Shown here piece after piece: positions 1-5,746 of a stretch of 10,897 nt of DNA. The notes under the pieces were generated by a model. It made no database searches. It saw only the letters and a program-made list of their open reading frames with translations, and was not told where the DNA came from. How positions within the stretch are numbered: position 1 is the stretch's first letter; each line of letters begins with the position of its first letter. The stretch comes from an uncultured Eubacteriales bacterium (lineage in GTDB: Bacteria; Bacillota; Clostridia; Christensenellales; DTU072), in the NCBI GenBank assembly GCA_902766325.1, contig CACXDF010000165.1:1-10897 (forward strand). Reading direction: 5' to 3'. A program made the translations under genes and the position numbers.

Positions 1-639
1 AAAAGCGTCCTTTCCTATCATGTTCTTGGTGCTGTCGAGCAGCGGAACGTGCAACGTGATGAAGTCGGAGCCGGCATAGATCTCGTCGAGAGAAGAAATA
101 ACGACTTCTTTCGGGAGAGCAGCCTTGCTCTTTTCGGACATATAAGGATCGTAACCGAGCACTTTCAAACCGAGGGCGAGGCAGGATTTAGCGACCAAAA
201 CGCCGATGGCCCCGAGGCCTACGATACCGATCGTCTTACCGGCAATTTCGGTTCCGGCAAAGTTACCCTTTCCCTTTTCCGCCTGTTTGGCTACGTCGTC
301 GCCGGAAAGAGTGTTGACCCATTTGTTTCCGCCGATGATATCGCGGGAAGAGAGCAGCATAGCGCAAAGCACGAGTTCTTTAACGGCGTTAGCGTTGGCG
401 CCGGGCGTGTTAAAGACGACGACGCCCTTTTCCGCCATTTTTTCGCAGGGAATGTTATTGACGCCGGCGCCGGCGCGGGCGATAGCGACCAAATTTTCTC
501 CGACCTGATATTCGTCCATTTTCGCGCTGCGGACCAAGATGCCGTCCGGGTTTTCGCAAGCGTCGACACAGGTATACTTTTCGTCGAATTGATCGGCAAT
601 CACAGGACTGATTTTGTTTAACTTCAAAATATTATACAT
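1..639 (-). CDS. serA: D-3-phosphoglycerate dehydrogenase, N-terminal 213 residues (3' end beyond window)
   Basis: The product oxidises 3-phosphoglycerate to 3-phosphohydroxypyruvate with NAD+, the first step of the phosphorylated serine pathway in the cytoplasm. Reading from ATG at 639 the frame stays open to base 1. The protein begins MYNILKLNKISP, and the substrate-domain motif ARAGAGVNNIP falls near residues 54-64. The Rossmann nucleotide loop VGLGAIG (GxGxxG) is near residues 137-143, followed by the LGYDPY segment that carries the acidic NAD-ribose residue. The segment ITLHVPLLDSTKNMI near the left edge is typical of D-2-hydroxyacid dehydrogenases. The catalytic Arg/Glu/His and any C-terminal ACT domain lie outside the window. 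A CGAAGGT-like ribosome site lies at about 648-654. It starts 27 bp after the serC stop, so the two are very probably co-transcribed. Specificity for phosphoglycerate rather than another hydroxyacid is inferred from the serC neighbour. Confidence 0.93.
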   Translation of the reverse strand, partial: MYNILKLNKISPVIADQFDEKYTCVDACENPDGILVRSAKMDEYQVGENLVAIARAGAGVNNIPCEKMAEKGVVVFNTPGANANAVKELVLCAMLLSSRDIIGGNKWVNTLSGDDVAKQAEKGKGNFAGTEIAGKTIGIVGLGAIGVLVAKSCLALGLKVLGYDPYMSEKSKAALPKEVVISSLDEIYAGSDFITLHVPLLDSTKNMIGKDAF

Positions 640-666
640 GATTTTTACCTTCGTACTGCTTTGTGA

Positions 667-1752
667 TTATTTGTTTTCCATCTCGAATTTCTTCATGAAT
701 TCGATAAGCGTTTTGACGCCTTCGACCGGCATAGCGTTGTAGATGCTGGCGCGCATACCTCCGACGAGACGATGCCCTTTCAAAGAAACGAGACCGTTTG
801 CCGTGGCTTCTTTGACGAATTTGGCGTCCAGATCGGGATCGCCGGTCACGAAAGGCACGTTCATGATGGAACGATCAGCCTTGTTGACGTTGTTCTTGTA
901 GAGGCTCGAGTTGTCGATAAAGTCGTACAGAAGTCCGGCTTTATAGACGTTCTGCTTTTGAATGGCTTCCACCCCGCCGAACTTTTTCAACCATTTAAAG
1001 ACCAGACCCGCCATATAGATAGAGAAGCACGGCGGAGTGTTATAGAGGCTGTTGTTGTCCGCTTGCGTCTTATACTTAAGCATAGTCGGGCAGAACGGAA
1101 GCGGTTCGCCGTTATCGACGAGATCTTTCTTGACGATGACAACGGTCAATCCCGCGGGAGCAATGTTCTTTTGCGCTCCGGCGTAGATCAGTTGAAAACG
1201 GTTAACGTCGATGGCTTCGCCGAGGATGTTACTGCTCATATCGCAGACGAGATTATTTACTTTCGGGAACTTGGTGTAGTGCGTTCCGAAAATGGTGTTA
1301 TTGGTGGTGATATGCACGTAGTCGGTATTCGCTCTGTATTCGAGTTTATCGACGTCCGGGATATACGTATAAGTAGCTTCTTTACTGGAAGCGAGACAAG
1401 CGATATCGCCGTACTTCTGCGCTTCTTTATAAGCCTTGTTGGCGAAGTTGCCCGTGACGATATAGTCGGCCTTTTTACCGTTCTTTTCGGTAAGCAGATT
1501 GAGGGGCACGGCTTCGAACTGCTGTGAAGCGCCGCCCTGAACGAACAGAACGTAGTAGCTGTCGTCGATCTTCATGAGATCGCGAAGATCGGCAAGAGCT
1601 TCGTTATGGATCTCGTCGAACCACTTGCTGCGGTGCGACATTTCGGTAACGCTCATACCGCTACCTTTGTAATCCAGGAAGTCTTTTTGCGCTTCGAGTT
1701 TAGCCTCTTCGGGGAGCATGGACGGACCCGCGCTGAAATTATAAACTTTCAT
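667..1752 (-). CDS. serC: Phosphoserine aminotransferase
   Basis: The 361-residue product is a PLP-dependent class V aminotransferase. It converts 3-phosphohydroxypyruvate plus glutamate to phosphoserine plus 2-oxoglutarate, the step after SerA. Length matches the family (about 360). The N terminus MKVYNFSAGPSMLP is the family hallmark. GGASQQFEAVP (residues 73-83) forms part of the cofactor phosphate pocket. D171 in VCDMSSN should contact the PLP pyridine nitrogen. K195 in YAGAQKNIAPAG is the Schiff-base lysine. The ITTNNTIFGTHY segment (148-159) matches the usual N-E/N-T-I-x-G motif. The ATG at 1752 has a strong AAAGGAGA site at 1761-1768. It is the first gene of the serC-serA unit, with its own promoter region upstream. 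The leader just before the ribosome site can form a small CGGTC/GACCG hairpin (1770-1782). No serB (phosphoserine phosphatase) lies in the window. Confidence 0.97.
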   Translation of the reverse strand: MKVYNFSAGPSMLPEEAKLEAQKDFLDYKGSGMSVTEMSHRSKWFDEIHNEALADLRDLMKIDDSYYVLFVQGGASQQFEAVPLNLLTEKNGKKADYIVTGNFANKAYKEAQKYGDIACLASSKEATYTYIPDVDKLEYRANTDYVHITTNNTIFGTHYTKFPKVNNLVCDMSSNILGEAIDVNRFQLIYAGAQKNIAPAGLTVVIVKKDLVDNGEPLPFCPTMLKYKTQADNNSLYNTPPCFSIYMAGLVFKWLKKFGGVEAIQKQNVYKAGLLYDFIDNSSLYKNNVNKADRSIMNVPFVTGDPDLDAKFVKEATANGLVSLKGHRLVGGMRASIYNAMPVEGVKTLIEFMKKFEMENK

Positions 1753-1802
1753 TTACTTTATCTCCTTTCCGGTCAAAGACCGATTATCGTTTTCCGGACT
1801 CA

Positions 1803-1831
1803 AGTATAACAAAATAAAAAATTCAAGTCAA
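1803..1831 (-). promoter_or_regulatory. Proximal sigma-A-type promoter of serC-serA
   Basis: On the minus strand a -35 box TTGACT (1826-1831) and a -10 box TATACT (1803-1808) are separated by exactly 17 bp of AT-rich DNA. Both boxes match the housekeeping consensus at five of six positions. Initiation would fall near 1796, giving a leader of about 44 nt that contains the serC ribosome binding site. The match is seen in the sequence; use in the cell is inferred. Confidence 0.75.
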
Positions 1832-1832
1832 A

Positions 1833-1851
1833 CGTATTATTCTATAATACG
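1833..1851. repeat. Perfect 8-bp inverted repeat, candidate operator upstream of serC
   Basis: CGTATTAT and ATAATACG form a perfect dyad around the 3-bp centre TCT. It ends 2 bp upstream of the proximal -35 box and covers the -10 box of a possible distal promoter (1839-1867). Position and symmetry suit a dimeric regulator. An AT-rich RNA hairpin is possible too, but the stem has only two GC pairs per arm and the following T-run is interrupted, so I favour a protein site over a terminator. No regulator is identified. Confidence 0.45.
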
Positions 1852-1867
1852 GTAAAAAAATCGTCAA
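1839..1867 (-). promoter_or_regulatory. Possible distal promoter upstream of serC
   Basis: A second pair, TTGACG (1862-1867) and TAGAAT (1839-1844), is also 17 bp apart on the minus strand, 36 bp upstream of the proximal promoter. It lies among A/T tracts (A7 at 1854-1860, 1866-1872 and 1883-1889; A5 at 1893-1897) that could act as UP-element or curved DNA. Such AT-rich sequence yields promoter-like pairs by chance, hence the lower confidence. Confidence 0.35.
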
Positions 1868-1908
1868 AAAAATCATTGCGGTAAAAAAACGGAAAAATAT
1901 CGATGGTG

Positions 1909-1930
1909 AAAAACGTTTCAATCGAAAACG
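1909..1930 (-). terminator. Weak candidate terminator at the end of the dus gene
   Basis: On the minus strand CGTTTTC, a GATT loop and GAAACG can pair with one bulged T, followed by five T residues. The hairpin spans the stop codon of the dihydrouridine synthase gene. The stem is short and AT-rich. It is the best termination candidate before the serC promoter, but it is not convincing alone. Confidence 0.3.
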
Positions 1931-2820
1931 GACGTCAATTCTTTCAGCGTTTTCGCTGCGAAAGCCTTTTCTTTTATCGCCTTGCTTCCGCGCATTCCGT
2001 AGACGTAACAGGCGATCTGCTTTTTCATGACGTTCATTACCGTGTTTTCGGGAAGGAAGGTCGTAAGACGACCGATATGAAATAAAACGGCTTCTTTCAC
2101 GTTAAAGTCGTAATCGTTTTCTTTAACAGCGGAAAAGACGTACGGTCTACCCATCGCGCCCCGGGCGATCATTACGTAATCGACGCCCGTTTCTTTCATC
2201 TTAAGATAGCTTTCTCTGTCCGTCACGTCGCCGTTTCCGCAGGTAGGAACGGTCAATCTTTCTTTGACGCGAGCTATGGCGTCGTAGTCGGCTTTCCCGG
2301 CGTAAAGCTGCTCTTTCGTCCTGCCGTGAACGGTGATCATATCGGCGCCGCCCTCTTGCGCGGCCAACGCGCATTCCGTCGCGTTATTCAATCCGTCGAT
2401 ACCCAAACGCATTTTTACGGTTACCGTTTTTTGAGAATTTTGTTTAACGGCGCGAACGATCTTTTCGATCAGTTCCGGCGAACGCATCAAAGAACTGCCT
2501 TCTCCGTTGGAGGTTATTTTTTTGACCGGACAGCCCATATTGATATCGATAAGAGGGAATTTATTGATTTGATCATACCGTACGACCTCGGCGAAAATAT
2601 CCGGTTCGCTTCCGAAAAGTTGAACCCCGGTAAATTTCTCCTCAGGGTCGGTATGTAATAAAGAAGCCGTGTTTTCGTTGCCGTAAAAAAGGCCCTTTGC
2701 GCTCACCATTTCCGTATAACAAAGACCGGCGCCGTACCGAAAGCAAAGCGTGCGCATACCGGCGTCGCTATAGCCGGCGATGGGCGCTAAAATAAGGTCG
2801 CTACCGTTATACGTTATCAT
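1918..2820 (-). CDS. dusB: tRNA-dihydrouridine synthase, DusB type
   Basis: The 300-residue product is an FMN enzyme that reduces specific uridines of the tRNA D-loop to dihydrouridine with NADPH. Seen in order: the barrel start LAPIAGYSDAGMR (residues 11-23), the conserved TEMVSAKGL (36-44), VQLFGSEP (66-73), the active-site loop INMGCPVKK with catalytic Cys97, the VTVKMRLG strand with K136, VHGRTKEQLYAG with H165 and R167 (FMN and tRNA contacts), GNGDV (195-199) and the FMN-phosphate motif ARGAMGRP (219-226). A short helical C-terminal domain follows. At 300 residues it is slightly shorter than usual DusB (about 320-340). It starts 3 bp after the mazG stop, with an AAAGGA ribosome site inside the end of mazG, so it is probably the last gene of the spoVT operon. 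Assignment to DusB rather than another Dus subgroup rests on motif similarity only. Confidence 0.93.
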   Translation of the reverse strand: MITYNGSDLILAPIAGYSDAGMRTLCFRYGAGLCYTEMVSAKGLFYGNENTASLLHTDPEEKFTGVQLFGSEPDIFAEVVRYDQINKFPLIDINMGCPVKKITSNGEGSSLMRSPELIEKIVRAVKQNSQKTVTVKMRLGIDGLNNATECALAAQEGGADMITVHGRTKEQLYAGKADYDAIARVKERLTVPTCGNGDVTDRESYLKMKETGVDYVMIARGAMGRPYVFSAVKENDYDFNVKEAVLFHIGRLTTFLPENTVMNVMKKQIACYVYGMRGSKAIKEKAFAAKTLKELTSVFD

Positions 2821-2823
2821 GCT

Positions 2824-3612
2824 TTACAGTCCTTTTTCCTTGGCTTCTTCGTACAGCTTTTCCTGATCGTCTACGGAAAGTTCTTCCACGTTCTTTCCCT
2901 GTTCTTTCGCCGCCGCGATCATATAGTTAAAGCGCCGTAAAAACTTATCCGTCGTCCCGGTAAGCGCGACTTCCGGGTCAATGCCGTTCATACGCAGGAC
3001 GTTGACGACGCTGAAAAGGATATCTCCGCCCTCTTTTTCTTTATCCGTCCCTTCGGCCATGCGGAATTCGGTAAGTTCTTCTTCTATTTTTTGTTCGGCG
3101 TCTTCGACGCAAGCAAACTCAAATCCCGTTTTTTTAACGATTTTCTGCACCTTATTGGCTCTTTGAAGCGCGGTAAAGGTCTTCGGAACGCTGGCAAGTT
3201 TATCTTCTATGGACGTATAATGCTTTTCTTTTGCTTTGGCTTTCTCCCAAAAAGCAAGGGCTTCGTCGCCGTTTTTCGCCTTATCCTTGCCGAAAATATG
3301 AGTGTGCCGTCCGACAAGTTTTTTACAAAGTCCGTTGATCACGTCGTCAACGGTAAAGCCGCCCGCTTCGGCGCGCATTACGGCGCAAAAAACGCCCTGC
3401 AAAAGGACGTCGCCGCACTCCTCGCACATTTTTTCATCATCGTTGAGATCGATAGCCTCCGTCAATTCGTAGGCTTCTTCTATGATATTCGTCCGGATGG
3501 AAGACGGCGTTTGTTCTCTGTCCCACGGACAACCGTCCGGCGCGCGCAGGCACTCGATGATCTCAATAAGGTCGGAAAAAGTAAATTTTTCTTGCGAAAT
3601 AAAATCTTTCAT
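2824..3612 (-). CDS. mazG: MazG-family nucleoside triphosphate pyrophosphohydrolase
   Basis: The 262-residue product hydrolyses (d)NTPs to NMP plus pyrophosphate and is thought to clear aberrant nucleotides or influence stringent signalling. It has two all-alpha MazG domains. The first holds LRAPDGCPWDREQT (22-35), the metal-binding EExxE at E45, E46 and E49, and EExxD at E64, E65 and D68. The second holds LQRANKVQKIVKKTGFEF (149-166), glutamates E177-E179 and E182, and EGGD at 194-197. Size and layout match E. coli MazG (263 aa). The tetrapyrrole-methylase domain fused to MazG in Bacillus YabN is absent. It starts 7 bp after the flippase stop, with a purine-rich GGGGGA site overlapping that stop. 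The order spoVT, flippase, mazG is the one known in Bacillus (spoVT-yabM-yabN). The pyrophosphate it releases would be a substrate for Ppa, encoded nearby. Confidence 0.95.
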   Translation of the reverse strand: MKDFISQEKFTFSDLIEIIECLRAPDGCPWDREQTPSSIRTNIIEEAYELTEAIDLNDDEKMCEECGDVLLQGVFCAVMRAEAGGFTVDDVINGLCKKLVGRHTHIFGKDKAKNGDEALAFWEKAKAKEKHYTSIEDKLASVPKTFTALQRANKVQKIVKKTGFEFACVEDAEQKIEEELTEFRMAEGTDKEKEGGDILFSVVNVLRMNGIDPEVALTGTTDKFLRRFNYMIAAAKEQGKNVEELSVDDQEKLYEEAKEKGL

Positions 3613-3619
3613 TTGCGGT

Positions 3620-5173
3620 TTATCCCCCGTTGATCTTTTTATCCAATTTCACGAGCAAACCGGACAGCGGCATCGCCTGCCATTCTTCCCGCGAAAAAAC
3701 TTGCGTAACGAAGACTGCCGCGAGGTAGACGAGTCCCGCAAGGATCCCGACCGCGACGACGGTCGCGACCGAAGTCATCCATCCGTTTGCCATAAAAATC
3801 GGCAATCCCATTATAACACCGCAAAGCGTGATTAAGCTAACGTTTTTGGCCAATCTTTTTTCCAACCTCGTAAAATTCACAAAATATCCGAATATTACCG
3901 CCCCGGCAAGCACGTTTCCGCAAACGGCGGCGATCGCCGCGCCTACGATACCGAACAGCGGAGTCAATATCAGGGTCAGGAGTAATTTAATGAGCATCGC
4001 CGCGCTCATGATCACGGCGGGCGCCTTGATCCTGTTCAGCCCTTGCAGCATCGCCGAATATATCTGAAAAACACTTAATCCCAGGACGCTGACGGCATTG
4101 ATCCGAAGAAGAAGCGCGCCGCGCATCAGGCGTTCTTGTCCCACTCCGGAAAAAAAGAGTCCGAGTACGCTTTCCGGAGCGATCAGATATAATATCACGA
4201 AGGGTATACCGAGGAAAAAAGTCAGTTTGACCGAGGTATCGCATTTTTTTAAGATCATATCCACGTCGCCCTTTTCGCGACTTTCCACCATTTGCGGCGT
4301 GACGGCGACGCCTAAAGAGATACAGATCATCACAGGCAAATTAATAAGCGGCGCGACCATCCCCGTCCACACGCCGTATTCGGCCGTAGCGTCGGACGTT
4401 TTCCCGAGCAGGTTGACGATCAAAAGACTGTCGATAAACTGCGACAGCGGCAGGATCATTCCGCAAAGAATAAGCGGAAGCATGGTCTTACCCAGTTTTT
4501 TCAGATGCGGCCTCTCTTCTCGCAAACGAACGCGCGGAACCTTACCGTGTTTTACGCCGAAAATGATCGACATAATGGCGAGAGTGACCAGTTCGCTCGC
4601 GGTAACGCCGGTCAACGCGCCCAAAACGGCATAAGAGAGCCCGTATGGTAAAAGGATATACGACAGCGTCAATCCAACGCCCATTTTTACGAGCCCTTCC
4701 GTGATTTGACTGAGCGACGACGGCATTAGGTTATTATGGCCGGTGAACCATCCGCGAAAGGCGCTCACGAGCGTCACGATCAAAACGGCGGGCGATATGG
4801 CCAGATATCCCAAGAACGCATCTCTCGATTGCAGGTAAGAAACAGGATAAGCCAAAGCGGCGAGTAATAAACTCCCCGTAAGGCCGATGAGCAGGCTCAG
4901 TTTCAACGCGGCGGAAAAAAACTTTCTTGCCTCTTCCTCTTCCCCTCTTGCGACAAGTTCGCTGACGGAAATGGAAACAGCGGTCGGTACCGAGCCGCCG
5001 GAGAGAGTCAACAGCAGCGCGAAAACGGGATAGACGAACTGATATAATCCCATTCCTTCGGCGCCGAGCAAGTTTGCAAGCGGAATGCGATAAGCCGCCC
5101 CGAGGACCTTAGCGAAGACGACGGCCGCGGCGAGCGCGCCGGCGCCGGACAAGTATCCCTTTTTCTTTTTCAT
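3620..5173 (-). CDS. Polysaccharide/lipid flippase, SpoVB-YabM (MATE/MVF-like) type
   Basis: The 517-residue integral membrane protein has about 14 predicted hydrophobic helices. It starts with MKKKKGYLSGAGALAA and a first helix that carries AKVLGAAYRIPLANLLG, followed by GMGLYQFVYP. The segment SAFRGWFTGHNNLMPSS near residues 137-153, followed closely by SQITEG, is characteristic of the SpoVB/YabM/YtgP family. These proteins are believed to flip lipid-linked peptidoglycan or exopolysaccharide precursors across the cytoplasmic membrane. The length (usually 500-550) is complete. Its ATG overlaps the spoVT stop by 4 nt (ATGA), a strong sign of translational coupling. The context suggests an envelope or spore cortex role, but the substrate cannot be told from sequence. 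It could equally be a MurJ-like lipid II flippase or a paralogue for another polymer. Confidence 0.9.
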   Translation of the reverse strand: MKKKKGYLSGAGALAAAVVFAKVLGAAYRIPLANLLGAEGMGLYQFVYPVFALLLTLSGGSVPTAVSISVSELVARGEEEEARKFFSAALKLSLLIGLTGSLLLAALAYPVSYLQSRDAFLGYLAISPAVLIVTLVSAFRGWFTGHNNLMPSSLSQITEGLVKMGVGLTLSYILLPYGLSYAVLGALTGVTASELVTLAIMSIIFGVKHGKVPRVRLREERPHLKKLGKTMLPLILCGMILPLSQFIDSLLIVNLLGKTSDATAEYGVWTGMVAPLINLPVMICISLGVAVTPQMVESREKGDVDMILKKCDTSVKLTFFLGIPFVILYLIAPESVLGLFFSGVGQERLMRGALLLRINAVSVLGLSVFQIYSAMLQGLNRIKAPAVIMSAAMLIKLLLTLILTPLFGIVGAAIAAVCGNVLAGAVIFGYFVNFTRLEKRLAKNVSLITLCGVIMGLPIFMANGWMTSVATVVAVGILAGLVYLAAVFVTQVFSREEWQAMPLSGLLVKLDKKINGG

Positions 5174-5694
5174 TCCGCCTGAACGGACAAAAAGTCGGCC
5201 GCGATCTCAAGATGACGCACGATCGAATCGGGCATACTCATCGTCGTTTTCGACGCCATCAGTATTCCTCCGATCACGTCGCCGCGCAAAACGATGGGCG
5301 CAACGGCGACTTCTTTTACGCCGTGATCGGGCAAAAAAGCCTCCGCGTCCGAAGAACGGAAGTATCCGCTCTTACGTTCTTCCAACGTCTTTTCCAAACG
5401 ATGCGATATCTTTCTGTCCCGAAAGTATTCTCGGTCCGTCGCCGACGTAATAAAAACGGACGTATCGCATACGGCGCAGTTATAGCCCGTATGCCTGTAC
5501 AACAAATTCGCGTACTCCTTGCAAAAATCGCTCATGTTTTTTACTTGAGAATATTTTTTTAAAACAAGTTCGTCCTCGCCGGAAACGAACACCTCTATCT
5601 CCTCGCCCTCTTTCAAGCGCATGGTACGACGTATCTCTTTGGGAATGACCACCCGTCCGAGTTCGTCTATCCTTCTGACAATTCCCGTTTTCAT
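5170..5694 (-). CDS. spoVT: Stage V sporulation protein T (AbrB-type transcriptional regulator)
   Basis: The 174-residue product matches SpoVT (178 aa in B. subtilis) in length and order. Residues 1 to about 46 are the AbrB/SpoVT swapped-hairpin DNA-binding domain: MKTGIVRRIDELGRVVIPKE, then IRRTMRLKEGEEIEVF. Residues 56-174 fit the GAF-like ligand-sensing domain, with VAPIVLRGDVIGGILMAS as its conserved core. In Bacillus SpoVT acts late in the forespore and tunes sigma-G-dependent genes. The ATG at 5694 has a strong AGAGGTGA site. The gene starts 52 bp after the comEC stop, with its own TATAAT box, and overlaps the flippase by 4 nt. A direct repeat lies between promoter and start codon. Its presence suggests an endospore-former or a lineage derived from one, though AbrB-GAF proteins can be kept for other roles. 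Confidence 0.93.
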   Translation of the reverse strand: MKTGIVRRIDELGRVVIPKEIRRTMRLKEGEEIEVFVSGEDELVLKKYSQVKNMSDFCKEYANLLYRHTGYNCAVCDTSVFITSATDREYFRDRKISHRLEKTLEERKSGYFRSSDAEAFLPDHGVKEVAVAPIVLRGDVIGGILMASKTTMSMPDSIVRHLEIAADFLSVQAE

Positions 5695-5717
5695 AAATTC
5701 ACCTCTTGTTTTTAGCG

Positions 5718-5733
5718 TGCGAACTTATGCGAA
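5718..5733. repeat. 6-bp direct repeat at the spoVT start region
   Basis: On the minus strand TTCGCA occurs twice, separated by TAAG, a period of 10 bp or one helical turn. It lies immediately downstream of the TATAAT box and upstream of the ribosome site, where a bound protein could block initiation. AbrB-fold regulators read loosely defined sites, so autoregulation by SpoVT is possible. This is inference only. Confidence 0.35.
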
Positions 5734-5734
5734 A

Positions 5735-5740
5735 ATTATA
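5735..5740 (-). promoter_or_regulatory. Possible -10 element of a spoVT promoter
   Basis: A perfect TATAAT occurs in the 52-bp comEC-spoVT gap, 41 bp upstream of the spoVT start codon. No good -35 stands at 16-18 bp; a TTGACC (5762-5767) is 21 bp away, too far for a standard sigma-A promoter. There is also no extended TGn. The site may need an activator or another sigma factor, or spoVT may be read through from comEC. Confidence 0.4.
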
Positions 5741-5746
5741 CCGCGC

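Noticed and set aside
49..621. Plus-strand open frame of 190 codons opposite serA
   Set aside because: Antisense to clear dehydrogenase motifs; its residues are the reverse reading of conserved SerA segments.
772..1527. Plus-strand open frame of 251 codons opposite serC
   Set aside because: It lies entirely antisense to a serC with all family motifs, has no ribosome site of note and shows no recognisable domain; it is a shadow frame.
1753..1917. Riboswitch or T-box ahead of serC
   Set aside because: The leader after the best promoter is only about 44 nt and lacks T-box or known aptamer features; the rest of the gap is AT-rich promoter DNA.
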